DNA of 64,000 nt from Castellaniella sp. MT123 (GCF_039614765.1 NZ_CP154879.1:1-64000), one strand, 5' to 3'; numbered from the stretch's first letter, positions 54,865 through 64,000 are shown. The notes: a model not told the origin generated them from the sequence alone. A program made the numbers and translations.

Positions 54865-55872
54865 ATGGACGACATTGCGGCTTCTGATCTCAAGACAATC
54901 CTGCATTCCAAGCGGGCCAATATCTATTACCTGGAACATTGCCGGGTGCTGGTCAACGGCGGTCGTGTCGAATATGTGACTGATGCGGGTAAACAGTCCC
55001 TGTACTGGAACATTCCGATTGCCAACACCACCAGTATTCTGCTGGGAACAGGCACTTCCATCACCCAGGCCGCGATGCGGGAACTGGCCAAGGCGGGTGT
55101 GCTGGTAGGTTTCTGTGGAGGCGGCGGGACGCCCTTGTTTTCCGCCAACGAAGTCGATGTCGAGGTCGCCTGGCTTAGTCCGCAAAGTGAATATCGGCCG
55201 ACGGAATACCTGCAGGCATGGGTCCAGTTCTGGTTCGATGATGCCCGTCGGCTGGCCTCCGCCAAGGCATTGCAGAAAGCTCGCATCCAGCGTCTGGGCG
55301 AGGAATGGCAGCAAGCGGCCCTGAAGGATGCCGGTTTTCTTGTCGATGCGGATCGGTTGGTTGGCTTGTTGACCCAGAGCGTACGGCGTGTGGATCAGGC
55401 CGGGGAGACAGTCGATTTGCTGACCGAGGAGGCCAGGCTCACCAAAGCCCTCTTTAAGATGGCTGTCGATGCGGTTGGTTATGGTGAGGAATTCACTCGG
55501 GCCAAACGAGGGTCCGGCACCGATCCCGCCAACCGGTTCCTGGATCACGGCAATTATCTTGCCTATGGACTGGGCGCGACGGCGTGCTGGGTGCTTGGCT
55601 TGCCGCATGGCCTGTCGGTCCTGCATGGCAAGACGCGCCGCGGCGGGCTTGTGTTCGATGTGGCGGATCTGGTAAAGGACGCCTGCATCTTGCCGCAGGC
55701 CTTTCTGTCCGCCATGCGGGGCGACGATGAGCAGCAATTTCGTCGCAACTGTATCGAGGCGTTGACACGCAGCGAATCCCTGGATTTCATGATCGATACA
55801 GTCAAGGAAATCGCCGTGACCACTTCACGCGGGCCCACTCCTGCCGCATTGGGCCAGGAAGACCGGGCATGA
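54865..55872 (+). CDS. cas1: CRISPR-associated endonuclease Cas1, subtype I-F
   Basis: A 335-residue integrase for new spacers. The sequence matches I-F Cas1: DLKTILHSKRANIYYLEHCR, LLGTGTSITQAAMRELAKAG, GGGGTPLFSANEVDVEVAWL. I start at ATG 54865, where family homology begins; the frame is open 45 bases upstream. Metal-binding catalytic residues are expected in the conserved C-terminal part (EEARLTKALFKMA, HGLSVLHGKTRRGGLVFDVA). The stop overlaps cas3 by 4 bases. Confidence 0.96.
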   Translation: MDDIAASDLKTILHSKRANIYYLEHCRVLVNGGRVEYVTDAGKQSLYWNIPIANTTSILLGTGTSITQAAMRELAKAGVLVGFCGGGGTPLFSANEVDVEVAWLSPQSEYRPTEYLQAWVQFWFDDARRLASAKALQKARIQRLGEEWQQAALKDAGFLVDADRLVGLLTQSVRRVDQAGETVDLLTEEARLTKALFKMAVDAVGYGEEFTRAKRGSGTDPANRFLDHGNYLAYGLGATACWVLGLPHGLSVLHGKTRRGGLVFDVADLVKDACILPQAFLSAMRGDDEQQFRRNCIEALTRSESLDFMIDTVKEIAVTTSRGPTPAALGQEDRA

Positions 55873-58800
55873 ATATCCTGCTGGTTTCCCAATGCAGCAA
55901 GCGGGCTTTGACGGAAACACGCCGGATTCTGGATCAGTTTGCCGAACGGAGAGGCGACCGAACGTGGCAGACGGCAATGACCAAAGCCGGCCTGGACACC
56001 TTGAGGAAATTATTACGCCAGACCGCGCGAAAGAACACAGCCGTGGCCTGCCACTGGATCCGCGGCAGGGATCATAGTGAACTGTTGTGGATCGTCGGCG
56101 ATGCACGGCAGTTCAACGCGGAAGGCGCTGTCCCGACGAACATGACCGCGGGTGACGTCCTGCGGCGCGATGACGAGAACGATTGGCATAGTCTACGGAC
56201 GATCCGGCAGATGGCCGCATTGGCTGCGCTGTTGCACGATCTGGGCAAGGCGAGCCAGTCCTTCCAGGATCGGTTGCTGCCAGGAGGGCTTCGGAAAAAA
56301 AACCGCTATCGTCATGAGTGGGTCTCCGTGCGTTTATTTCAGGCCTTTGTGGGCCAGGATGATGATGCAGCCTGGCTTCAGCGTTTGATTGACTGCGGCG
56401 ACGAAGGTGCTGATGGTGATCGTTTCGAGACTCTCTGGCTGGACCATAAGAAAGGCCGCCTGCTGCGCGATGGCATGGACCCGGCAGCGCGGGACAATAA
56501 GCCGTTTGCCTCTTCAGGAAAGGGTTTGCCGCCCCTGGCCCAAGCGGTTGCCTGGCTGGTGCTGACGCATCACCGCCTGCCTGCCTTGCCGCGTAGCTCG
56601 AACGAGTCTCCCGAGTCGACCCGGTTATGGCATGGGCGATCTCTCGGAGGGGTGAACGGACGCACATTGAATGCTGTCCTGAGCCAGATCGATGCGGATT
56701 GGAACGAGCCGTGGTGTGAACCGCCCGCAGCCTCTAAGAAAAGCAGAAAGGTTGATCCTTACTGGACGTTCATCCATGGCTTACCTGTGCGGACCTTGAA
56801 GTGGCGCAAGCGTGCGGCACGTGTCGCACGGGATCTCTTGCAGGATTTACCGACGGTTGGAGGTTGCCTGGACGATCCGTACATCATGCATGTCTCGCGT
56901 CTTGCCTTGATGTTGGGGGATCACCACTATTCCAGTCTGGAAGCGAAAAATGAGCGGACGACAGGGGAGAAGGACTTTCCGCTGTTCGCCAATACCCAGC
57001 GTAAGACTGGGGCATTGCTGCAGCCATTGGACGAGCATTTGCTGGGTGTTGAACTGCATGCGGGGCGAATTGTCCATTCTCTGCCGATTCTGGCGCGGGA
57101 TCTGCGCCACCTGATCGGGCATCGCGGCTTGAAAAAGCGCAGTGTGAACCCCGCATTTCGCTGGCAGGACAAGGCGGCCGACCTCGCTGCCGGGGTGCGC
57201 CTGCGCGCTGCGGAGCAGGGCGCTTTCGTTGTCAATATGGCGTCGACCGGTTGCGGGAAGACTCTGGGGAACGCCCGGATCATGAACGCGCTGGCGGATC
57301 CTGCCCTGGGTTTGCGCTGCGCGTTTGCCGTTGGCCTTCGGACGCTGACCTTGCAGACGGGCCGCAGCTTCCAGAAAGATCTGGGCCTGCCGGATGACGA
57401 ACTGGCCATTCGGGTCGGGGGGGCGGCAAGTCGTGAATTGTTCGAGTATTACGCTCAATTGGCTGAAGACAGCGGTTCCGCCTCCCGGCAATCCCTGCTG
57501 GACGAGACCACGCATATTGTCTACGAAGGCGACGACCGCCACCCGGTGCTGGACCATCTGGGAAGTGATGCCGGGGTCCGACGTTTTTTGGCTGCACCCT
57601 TGCTGGTCTGCACTGTGGATCATCTGACTCCGGCTACGGAGGGCCTGCGAGGTGGTCGTCAGATTGTGCCGATGCTGCGCTTGATGACGGGGGATCTGGT
57701 GCTGGACGAACCGGATGATTTCGACTTGTCCGACCTGCCGGCGCTGGCCCGTCTGGTCCATTGGGCGGGGTTGTTGGGCGCGCGCGTCCTGGTGTCTTCG
57801 GCGACCTTGCCACCGGCTTTGATACAGGGCTTGTTTACTGCCTATCTGGAGGGCCGCCGCTGGTTTCAGCGCAACCGTGGCGTGCGCCCATCGGAAGCTC
57901 CTGCCGTCTGTTGCCTCTGGGTTGATGAGTTCGCGCAGACCCATGCGGATTGTCCAGATAAAGAAGGATTCAGCCAGGCGCACCAGGCTTTTGCGGCGAA
58001 GCGCGCGCAGAGGTTGGTAGAGCAGGCGGTTCGTCGCCGGGCCCGTCTGCTACCGCTCCCGGGGGCGCTGGGAACTTTGGACCGGGCTGGCCGCCGGGAG
58101 GCCTTTGCCGGCATTCTGCGGGACGCCGCCTTGGGTTTGCATGCGCTGCACGGCACCGAAGACCCGCGTAGCGGCAAGCGTGTCAGCTTCGGTCTGATCC
58201 GTATGGCGAATATCGATCCGCTGTTCGAGGTCGCCCTGGCTTTGTTCCGCCTTGGGGCGCCCCAGGGCGTGCATATCCACCTATGCGTTTATCACTCCCA
58301 GTATCCGCTGTTCCTGCGGTCCAGGATCGAGAACCTGCTGGATACAGCCCTGGATCGGCGCCGGGAAGCGGCGGTGTTCGACTTGCCTGATGTGCGGCGG
58401 CGTATCGATGCCGTGGAGGCGCGGGATCAGTTGTTCGTGGTGCTGGGCTCCCCCGTGACCGAAGTCGGCCGGGATCACGACTATGACTGGGCCGTGGTCG
58501 AGCCTTCATCGATGCGTTCGCTGATCCAGTTGGCGGGGCGGGTCTGGCGCCACCGCCGCGACAGAGTCGCGTCACAGCCCAATCTGCTGGTGTGCGACAG
58601 CAATCTGAAGCATTTTGACCGGCCCGGGCAGCCAGCCTTCTGTCGGCCGGGTTTCGAGAGCCAGGAGTTTCCTTTGCGGCCGCATAACCTGGCGGCGCTT
58701 CTGGCACCCTGGCTGGGTGACGACCAGAGCATGCCGATCGATGCGCAGCTGCGGATCGTCGCCCGCGCCGAATCGGATCGTCGGCCTTCCGGCAACTTGG

Positions 58801-59270
58801 TCGATCTGGAACATGTCCGGATGGAATCCCAGATGCTGCCGCCGAGTCGGGCGCACATGTTGAACGCCACCAGCTTCTGGCTGCGGGATCATGCGCGGCT
58901 GACCGCCTTTTTGCAGCAGGCGCAGCCGTTTCGTGATCAGCCTCGCCCCGATGCGGAGGTGGTCTGGCGGCCCGATGAGGACGATGAACTTCGCTTGTAT
59001 CGGGTGGAGGACGGGGAACGGAAGTTCCAGGAACTCTATGTCCGCATTGATGCCAGCAAGTGTTGGGACGTGCCGGAGGCCGCTGTTCAGGGGGAAGGAA
59101 TCAGCTATTGGGGCGCCGAGGAGGGTTTTGCGCGTTGCATGGCGGAACAAGCCGAGGCTATGGACCTGCCCTTGGATGTGTTCGCCCTGAGGTATGCGCG
59201 GGCCAGCCTGCCCGCCAGCCAGGAAGGCTGGTACTGGCACCCGGCGCTGGGATTTTCGGTGAAGGGGTGA
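55869..59270 (+). CDS. cas3: Cas2-Cas3 fusion nuclease-helicase, subtype I-F
   Basis: A 1133-residue fusion typical of type I-F. Residues 1-about 90 are a Cas2 domain (MNILLVSQCSKRALTETRRI). An HD nuclease follows with LLHDLGKAS (H123, D124). The SF2 helicase has Walker A STGCGKT near residue 460 and the DExD-like LDEPDD near residue 611. It integrates spacers with Cas1 and degrades targeted DNA. The gene ends just before a convergent HigA-type antitoxin. Confidence 0.96.
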   Translation: MNILLVSQCSKRALTETRRILDQFAERRGDRTWQTAMTKAGLDTLRKLLRQTARKNTAVACHWIRGRDHSELLWIVGDARQFNAEGAVPTNMTAGDVLRRDDENDWHSLRTIRQMAALAALLHDLGKASQSFQDRLLPGGLRKKNRYRHEWVSVRLFQAFVGQDDDAAWLQRLIDCGDEGADGDRFETLWLDHKKGRLLRDGMDPAARDNKPFASSGKGLPPLAQAVAWLVLTHHRLPALPRSSNESPESTRLWHGRSLGGVNGRTLNAVLSQIDADWNEPWCEPPAASKKSRKVDPYWTFIHGLPVRTLKWRKRAARVARDLLQDLPTVGGCLDDPYIMHVSRLALMLGDHHYSSLEAKNERTTGEKDFPLFANTQRKTGALLQPLDEHLLGVELHAGRIVHSLPILARDLRHLIGHRGLKKRSVNPAFRWQDKAADLAAGVRLRAAEQGAFVVNMASTGCGKTLGNARIMNALADPALGLRCAFAVGLRTLTLQTGRSFQKDLGLPDDELAIRVGGAASRELFEYYAQLAEDSGSASRQSLLDETTHIVYEGDDRHPVLDHLGSDAGVRRFLAAPLLVCTVDHLTPATEGLRGGRQIVPMLRLMTGDLVLDEPDDFDLSDLPALARLVHWAGLLGARVLVSSATLPPALIQGLFTAYLEGRRWFQRNRGVRPSEAPAVCCLWVDEFAQTHADCPDKEGFSQAHQAFAAKRAQRLVEQAVRRRARLLPLPGALGTLDRAGRREAFAGILRDAALGLHALHGTEDPRSGKRVSFGLIRMANIDPLFEVALALFRLGAPQGVHIHLCVYHSQYPLFLRSRIENLLDTALDRRREAAVFDLPDVRRRIDAVEARDQLFVVLGSPVTEVGRDHDYDWAVVEPSSMRSLIQLAGRVWRHRRDRVASQPNLLVCDSNLKHFDRPGQPAFCRPGFESQEFPLRPHNLAALLAPWLGDDQSMPIDAQLRIVARAESDRRPSGNLVDLEHVRMESQMLPPSRAHMLNATSFWLRDHARLTAFLQQAQPFRDQPRPDAEVVWRPDEDDELRLYRVEDGERKFQELYVRIDASKCWDVPEAAVQGEGISYWGAEEGFARCMAEQAEAMDLPLDVFALRYARASLPASQEGWYWHPALGFSVKG

Positions 59271-59303
59271 GCGTGAGATGTGGGTCGTATGGCGAGTTTG
59301 CCG

Positions 59304-59615
59304 CTATGCCGGAATGGACTCCATGGGTTGGAGCGACTCCAGTGTCGTCTGCAGAGCAGGGTTGCGCTCGGCGGTGCGCAGGTCAAAGGCGGTCTGTAGG
59401 TTCAGCCACGATTGTGCATCGCCGCCGAAATAGCGGCTCAGGCGTAATGCCGTGTCTGCCGTGATGCCGCGCCGCTCGAGCAGGATGTCGTTGATGCGTG
59501 AGGCAGGGACGAGCAGATGACGGGCCAGTGCATTGCCGCTCATCCCCAGGGGGATCAGGTAGTCCTCGCGCAGAACTTCGCCGGGGTGTACCGGGCGCAT
59601 GCCATTTTTGATCAT
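59304..59615 (-). CDS. higA: HigA-family antitoxin
   Basis: A 103-residue antitoxin with an XRE-type helix-turn-helix (HPGEVLREDYLIPLGMSGNA, LLVPASRINDILLERRGITA, ALRLSRYFGG). It would neutralise the adjacent HigB toxin and repress the pair. It follows higB by 50 bp in the minus direction, as usual for higBA. The internal Met at 59600 is an alternative start. The pair lies, in opposite orientation, between cas3 and cas8f. Confidence 0.9.
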   Translation of the reverse strand: MIKNGMRPVHPGEVLREDYLIPLGMSGNALARHLLVPASRINDILLERRGITADTALRLSRYFGGDAQSWLNLQTAFDLRTAERNPALQTTLESLQPMESIPA

Positions 59616-59665
59616 GTTCGGATCCTTCTGTTCTATTGACGTGTCGTTTCCAGTGAGGAGTCTTG

Positions 59666-59947
59666 TCAGTGATAGTCTACGATCTCGACTTTTGCCGGGC
59701 CTTCATCGGTCCAGATGAAGCAGATGCGCCATTGCGCATTGATCCGGACGCTGTACTGTTCCGATCGGTTGCCTGTCAGCTTTTCCAGCTGGTTGCCCGG
59801 TGGGCTTCGCAAAAATTCCAATGACACTGCGGCATCCAGCTGTGCCAGCTTGCGTTCGGCCACCCGTTGGATGCTTGTAAATCGGCGTGTCCTGCCAGTC
59901 GTGAACAAGCGCTGAGTTTCCTCACAAAGAAAGGACTGGATTGTCAT
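59666..59947 (-). CDS. higB: HigB/RelE-type toxin
   Basis: A 93-residue RelE/HigB-superfamily ribosome-dependent mRNA interferase: ETQRLFTTGRTRRFTSIQRV at the N-terminus, then LEFLRSPPGNQLEKLTGNRS and the C-terminal YSVRINAQWRICFIW-x-D with typical catalytic basic residues. The gene is intact. Its upstream region contains TACC-rich repeats (59953-59973) that overlap the zone before cas8f. Confidence 0.9.
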   Translation of the reverse strand: MTIQSFLCEETQRLFTTGRTRRFTSIQRVAERKLAQLDAAVSLEFLRSPPGNQLEKLTGNRSEQYSVRINAQWRICFIWTDEGPAKVEIVDYH

Positions 59948-59952
59948 GTGGC

Positions 59953-59973
59953 TACCATTTTATACCGTTTACC
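59953..59973 (-). promoter_or_regulatory. Putative higBA promoter/operator
   Basis: On the minus strand this stretch reads GGTAAACGGTATAAAATGGTA and contains a TATAAA -10-like box and three GGTA repeats, just before the higB ATG. Repeated GGTA/TACC motifs near the start are consistent with autoregulation by the HigA-HigB complex. No clear -35 was identified. Confidence 0.4.
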
Positions 59974-60052
59974 GGGATGAAGGATGCTGCCTGTTCGGCA
60001 GAAGGAGTGCCTGTCGTGAGGGCATCTTAGGGACAGTTTTCCAAGATGCTTA

Positions 60053-60082
60053 TTGCAGCTGTTAATTAAAAAATGTTACATA
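60053..60082 (+). promoter_or_regulatory. Putative promoter of the cas8f-cas5f-cas7f-cas6f operon
   Basis: A TTGCAG (60053-60058) and TACATA (60077-60082) are separated by 18 bp within an AT-rich island (GTTAATTAAAAAATG). It lies about 45 bp before the cas8f start. The motif GCATCTT or its complement occurs at 60022-60028, 60043-60049 and 60104-60110, flanking the promoter. Confidence 0.5.
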
Positions 60083-60127
60083 TAGTAGTGTTATTTCAGA
60101 GGCGGCATCTTCGACACTGGGGGATTA

Positions 60128-61513
60128 ATGCTGGAAGCACAAGGTCATACAGGACAAATTCATCACATTCGTGATGCGATCACTGCCTTTCTGCAGGATC
60201 GTCTGCAGGCCAAACTCAAGAGTTCAAAGCTATCTGCGGAGGAACCGGCGTATGGTCTGTTGATTGACCAACACCAACCTGAAGCCTGGCTGGAAAATGC
60301 AGCTGGGCGTGTGTACCAACTTCAGGCTGTGACGCATGCGCTCAAAGCCGTTCATCCTGATGCGCGTGGCACCAACCTGTATGTGGATCCATCAGGGATG
60401 ACGCCTCGCACGGTAGTGGGCAGCCATGTGCTGGGAGCCGAGTTCACCAGTGATGTAGTGGGTAATGCAGCGGTGTTGGATGTCTATAAATTCCTGAAAC
60501 TGGAAGTCGACGGTCGCACGCTGCTGGATTGGCTGTCGGAGGATGACCCGGCTGCCGTGCGGGCGTTGAGTGATGACGAAGCCAAGGCGCGGGAGTGGCA
60601 ATCGGCGTTCGTAGGCCTAGTGCATGCCCAAAAGGGCCACGGCGTGGCAAGCCATGCCCTAGCCAAGCAGACGTACTGGTTAGTGGGTGAGGATGTGGCT
60701 GATGATGCGCAATATCATCTTCTCGCGCCGTTGTTTGCGACATCCCTGGCACAGTCTGTCCATGAGGCTCTACAGGAAGATCGGTTTGGCGAAGCCAACA
60801 AGGCGGCTCGGGTTGCGCGACGGGAGGGCAGGGAGCATGAGAGCGCTTTCAGGGACTACCCCGCGCTGGCCGTGCGTAAGCTGGGCGGCACGAAACCACA
60901 GAATATTTCGCAGCTCAATTCGGAGCGTGGTGGAGTCAGCTATTTACTAGGCTCGTTGCCTCCCCAATGGAACCAGAACGTACCTCGTCAACTCTGGGGC
61001 GTGACTTCGGTGTTCGGGCCTGTATTGATGCGGTATGGCGATGTCAGGACGACGCTTCGAGCCTTGCTGCGGTTCTTGCAGAAGGATCCGCCGTCGAACA
61101 TGGAAACCCGCGGTCGGGTGGATGCGTACCTGGACCGTCTGATCGATGAATTGGTCGCCATGGCAAGCGAAATCCGCCGTAGTTTGCCCAAGGGCTGGAC
61201 GGCTGATCCTCGCTGCGTGCTGGTACGTGAAGAGCAGTTCTGGCTTGATCCATGGCGTGGCGAAGAGGATGGCGAGTTCCGCAGCAAATGGCTGTCCATG
61301 GACTGGCCGGCGCAGATCGGCCATCGCTTCGGCAATTGGCTGAACGAACGACTCAAGACACTTTCACCCTATCTGGGAGACGTTGAGCAGCGCCATTGGA
61401 GGAATGAACTGCTGCTCGATGAGGACGAGGCAGGCTGGGCGCGTGCACTGCATGGGTTGCAGACGGACCTGGATGCGCCGCACTACATTCCGACGCGAGG
61501 AGGCTCTGTATGA
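60128..61513 (+). CDS. csy1: Type I-F Cascade large subunit Cas8f (Csy1)
   Basis: A 461-residue large subunit of the I-F surveillance complex, needed for PAM recognition with Cas5f. It matches Csy1 throughout (GRVYQLQAVTHALKAVHPDA, GVASHALAKQTYWLVGE, LGGTKPQNISQLNSERGGVS). GGGGGA precedes the ATG. The stop overlaps csy2 (ATGA). The gene is intact. Confidence 0.94.
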   Translation: MLEAQGHTGQIHHIRDAITAFLQDRLQAKLKSSKLSAEEPAYGLLIDQHQPEAWLENAAGRVYQLQAVTHALKAVHPDARGTNLYVDPSGMTPRTVVGSHVLGAEFTSDVVGNAAVLDVYKFLKLEVDGRTLLDWLSEDDPAAVRALSDDEAKAREWQSAFVGLVHAQKGHGVASHALAKQTYWLVGEDVADDAQYHLLAPLFATSLAQSVHEALQEDRFGEANKAARVARREGREHESAFRDYPALAVRKLGGTKPQNISQLNSERGGVSYLLGSLPPQWNQNVPRQLWGVTSVFGPVLMRYGDVRTTLRALLRFLQKDPPSNMETRGRVDAYLDRLIDELVAMASEIRRSLPKGWTADPRCVLVREEQFWLDPWRGEEDGEFRSKWLSMDWPAQIGHRFGNWLNERLKTLSPYLGDVEQRHWRNELLLDEDEAGWARALHGLQTDLDAPHYIPTRGGSV

Positions 61514-62553
61514 ATCTGAAAGACCGGGAACCCGACGGCTTGTTGATTCTGCCGCATGTGCGCGTCCAGAACGCCAACGCGATTTCCAGTCCGCTGACGC
61601 ATGGTTTTCCATCCATGACGGCATTCCTGGGATTCATGTGGGCGTTGGGACGCAAGCTGGCAGCAGCGGATATTCCCTTGAAACTGGAAAAGATCGGGGT
61701 GATCTGCCATTGGCACCAAGAGCAAACCCAGGAAGGGTATGTCCGGACCTTCCGTCTGACGCGTAATCCGGTGGACAAGGATGGCAGTACGGCCGCCATC
61801 GTTGAAGAAGGCCGCATCCATCTGGACCTGACCTTGGTATTCCAGCTAGGCGTGGTCGAGCAAGAGGGTGAGACTCATCTTCTGTTTCGAAGCGATGAGG
61901 CGCTACGGCAAAAAACCGCCTGGGAAATTAGGGAATTGGTGGGATCCATGCGGATTGCCGGCGGGACGGTACTGCCGCCGAAACCGAGTCCAGGTATTCG
62001 TGTCACACCAGCGCTGATTGGCTGGCCTGATCAGGAAATGGAGCGGCACACACTGTTCCGTCGCTTGCGCCGTCAGTGGCTGCCGGGATTCGCCCTGGTG
62101 GAGCGGGACGATCTGCTGCAGCAGCGCCTGGATCAACTGTGTCGTCAAGACCCGAAGAGCACACTGCTTGACGCTTGGCTGGATCTGTCGCGGTTCAATT
62201 TTCGCAGCAGCCAGGATGAGAAGGGTCACATCGCCTGGACCCATGATCGACCGAAGGGTTCCGGCTGGATCGTGCCTATTCCTATCGGTTATGCCGCGCT
62301 ATCGGATCTATACGCCGGCGGACAGGTCGCCAACGCGCGTGACCAGAGTACTCCATTCCGGTTTGTAGAGGGGGTGTATTCCATCGGTCAATGGGTCAGT
62401 CCGCATCGCCTGCAAAGCGTACGCGATCTGCTCTGGTGGAGCGAGTCTCATGACGACGGTCTCTACCGCTGCTGCAACGACTATGCGCCCTTGCTAGTGG
62501 AAGATGACGCCGAATATTCATCCAATCCGCCGATCAGCGCGGAAACTCTTTGA
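61510..62553 (+). CDS. csy2: Type I-F Cascade subunit Cas5f (Csy2)
   Basis: A 347-residue Csy2 protein (LILPHVRVQNANAISSPLTH, then GFPSMTAFLGFMWALGRK) with the RRM-like fold that caps the 5' end of crRNA in the I-F complex. It overlaps csy1 by 4 bases. A 36-base gap with AGGAAAGGAA separates it from csy3. Confidence 0.93.
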   Translation: MNLKDREPDGLLILPHVRVQNANAISSPLTHGFPSMTAFLGFMWALGRKLAAADIPLKLEKIGVICHWHQEQTQEGYVRTFRLTRNPVDKDGSTAAIVEEGRIHLDLTLVFQLGVVEQEGETHLLFRSDEALRQKTAWEIRELVGSMRIAGGTVLPPKPSPGIRVTPALIGWPDQEMERHTLFRRLRRQWLPGFALVERDDLLQQRLDQLCRQDPKSTLLDAWLDLSRFNFRSSQDEKGHIAWTHDRPKGSGWIVPIPIGYAALSDLYAGGQVANARDQSTPFRFVEGVYSIGQWVSPHRLQSVRDLLWWSESHDDGLYRCCNDYAPLLVEDDAEYSSNPPISAETL

Positions 62554-62589
62554 TTGCAATCCAACATTCATCAGGAAAGGAAATCTGCC

Positions 62590-63615
62590 ATGTCCTTGAA
62601 GACCGCTTCCGTCCTTGCTTTTGAACGCAAGCTGGACCCGTCCGACGCCTTGTTTGCCGCAGGCTCGTGGGATGATCAGGCCAATGCCTCCCAGTGGCCT
62701 GCAGTTGGGATCAAAGAAAAGTCAGTGCGCGGCACTATTTCCAATCGGTTGAAGGCTGCGGAGCAGGACCCAGCCAAACTGGATGCCGCAATCGAGAATC
62801 CTAATCTGCAGACGGTGGATGTCGCCGCCCTGCCAGCCGACGCGGATACGCTGAAAGTCAGCTTCACCCTGCGCGTGCTGCCGGGAACCGGAAAACCTTC
62901 CGCCTGTAATAGTGCGGATTACGAGGCTAAGCTGCAGCAGGTTGTCGGCGGATATGTCGAAACCCATGGCTTCGGTGAATTGGCACGTCGGTATGCCCAT
63001 AACCTTGCCAGTGGCCGTTTCCTGTGGCGCAACCGGGTCGGCGCCGAAGAGGTTCGCGTGATCGTAGCCTTGCTCGAACGCGGGCAACCCACGCAGAGCT
63101 GGGCCTTCAACGCGTTGTCCCTGAGCCTGAGGGGTTTTGAGGCAGGAGACGCTCAGGTGGATCGGGAAGCTGTGGCAGCATTGATTGCCGACGGGCTGGC
63201 TGGCAAGCGGCATGTTTTGCTGCAAGTCACGGCTTTTGCCCGTCTTGGGGCGGGGCAGGAGGTCTTTCCTTCCCAGGAACTGTTGCTGGAGCGCGGCCGA
63301 GGCGACAAGAGCAAGACACTCTACGATGTGGACAAGGTCGCCGCCATCCATTCTCAGAAGTTGGGCAACGCCATTCGCACGATCGACGATTGGTACAACG
63401 GGGCGGATAATCTAGGGCCGATTGCAGTGGAACCGTATGGCTCGGTTACTACGCAGGGCACAGCCTACCGTCAACCCAAGGTCAAGCCGAGCCTCGACTT
63501 CTACAACCTGTTCGATGATTGGGTACTCAAGGACAAGGCCCCTGGTATCGAGCAGCAGCATTTCGTCATGGCGGTGCTGGTGCGGGGCGGTGTATTCGGC
63601 GATGCAGGGAAGTGA
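62590..63615 (+). CDS. csy3: Type I-F Cascade backbone Cas7f (Csy3)
   Basis: A 341-residue Csy3 protein that polymerises along the crRNA. The ATG at 62590 begins [20 protein letters not shown], the family N-terminus, and follows a ribosome site AGGAAAGGAA. The body has [18 protein letters not shown] and the C-terminal [20 protein letters not shown]. It is intact and ends five bases before csy4. Confidence 0.94.
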   Translation: MSLKTASVLAFERKLDPSDALFAAGSWDDQANASQWPAVGIKEKSVRGTISNRLKAAEQDPAKLDAAIENPNLQTVDVAALPADADTLKVSFTLRVLPGTGKPSACNSADYEAKLQQVVGGYVETHGFGELARRYAHNLASGRFLWRNRVGAEEVRVIVALLERGQPTQSWAFNALSLSLRGFEAGDAQVDREAVAALIADGLAGKRHVLLQVTAFARLGAGQEVFPSQELLLERGRGDKSKTLYDVDKVAAIHSQKLGNAIRTIDDWYNGADNLGPIAVEPYGSVTTQGTAYRQPKVKPSLDFYNLFDDWVLKDKAPGIEQQHFVMAVLVRGGVFGDAGK

Positions 63616-63620
63616 CAGCC

Positions 63621-64000
63621 ATGGCAACTCATTATGTGGATATCAGACTTTTGCCTGATCCCGAGTTTAGTCAGGCTCATTTGCTGGGGGCCTTGTATGC
63701 CAAGTTCCACCGCGCCTTGGTGGGGCTGGGTACTCATGAAATCGGGGTCAGTTTCCCCCAATACAGTATGCAGCCCCGTACTCTGGGATGGATCATGCGG
63801 GTGCATGGTCGAGACGGCGCCTTGAATGCATTGTTATCCGCAGACTGGTTGCGAGGGATGCGGGATCATGTGGAGTTGGGAGCCTTGTCTGCTGTTCCAC
63901 AAGAAGTCCAATACCGCCGGCTGTTGCGGCGCCAGTTCAAGACCAGCGTGGATCGTCTTCGTCAACGACGGATGCGCAGAAAGGGGGAAACCTATGAACA
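63621..64000 (+). CDS. csy4: crRNA endoribonuclease Cas6f (Csy4), 5' part (continues beyond the window)
   Basis: The first 126 codons of Cas6f, which cuts the CRISPR repeat hairpin and stays in the complex. The start MATHYVDIRLLPDPEFSQAH matches Csy4, and the catalytic histidine is H30 in AKFHRALVG (H29 in the Pseudomonas enzyme). VSFPQYSMQPRTLGW and the Arg-rich RLRQRRMRRKG helix (RNA-groove binding) are present. The CRISPR array is probably downstream of the window. Confidence 0.94.
   Translation, partial: MATHYVDIRLLPDPEFSQAHLLGALYAKFHRALVGLGTHEIGVSFPQYSMQPRTLGWIMRVHGRDGALNALLSADWLRGMRDHVELGALSAVPQEVQYRRLLRRQFKTSVDRLRQRRMRRKGETYE

Noticed and set aside
54714..64000. CRISPR repeat array within the window
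   Set aside because: No regularly spaced 28-bp repeats were seen around cas1, the cas3-csy1 gap or csy4; the array is probably beyond the right edge.

Overview
The window is high-GC proteobacterial DNA, most likely from a member of the Burkholderiales (Alcaligenaceae-like). This is inferred from the NAD-linked FdsGBA-CD formate dehydrogenase, the cysJ-cysI-cysG cluster and a Tn4371-type conjugative element. No rRNA or tRNA gene and no CRISPR array was recognised. The window opens inside one gene (repA) and closes inside another (cas6f).

Region 1 (about 1-35150) is most of an integrative and conjugative element of the Tn4371 family. The left core holds the end of repA, three iteron-like repeats, parA, a small partition-like gene, a DUF2840 gene, a TraF-type signal peptidase and a DUF3363 relaxase. 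The right core holds a LysR regulator, an EexN-like lipoprotein, the coupling protein traG, a CopG-type regulator, trbBCDE-JLFGI and a DUF2274 gene. It ends at a perfect terminator-like hairpin and a candidate att octamer (35146-35153). The integrase end lies outside the window.

The cargo between the two cores (about 5170-21400) is devoted to metals. A leftward operon encodes a P1B ATPase with a YPC instead of a CPC motif, a metallochaperone-like protein, a MerR-family regulator, a small thioredoxin, a CcdA-like protein and an MFS permease. It is driven by a MerR-type promoter with a 20-bp spacer. To its right is a mercury region with one intact merR and three near-identical MerR-type promoters (19-bp spacer). 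Two of these promoters sit beside short merR 5'-end remnants. Promoter 1 faces a 31-residue membrane peptide, a patatin-like phospholipase, a divergent MerB-like protein and a second patatin. Promoter 2 faces a secreted DUF302 protein. Promoter 3 faces a classical merTPCABDE-urf2 operon. The patatin/MerB-like unit is the strongest candidate in the window for an undescribed system: a mercury-inducible lipid-acting operon.

Region 2 (35262-54662) is ordinary chromosome. It holds a soluble methyl-accepting protein, siroheme synthase and sulfite reductase (cysG, cysI, cysJ), an oxalate/formate-type antiporter with its 40-residue companion, the formate dehydrogenase operon with a divergent ModE/periplasmic-binding-like regulator and clear palindromic sites, a JmjC/cupin oxygenase and mutS.

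Region 3 (54865-64000) is a type I-F CRISPR-Cas locus: cas1, a cas2-cas3 fusion, cas8f, cas5f, cas7f and the start of cas6f. A higBA toxin-antitoxin pair is inserted in the opposite direction between cas3 and cas8f.
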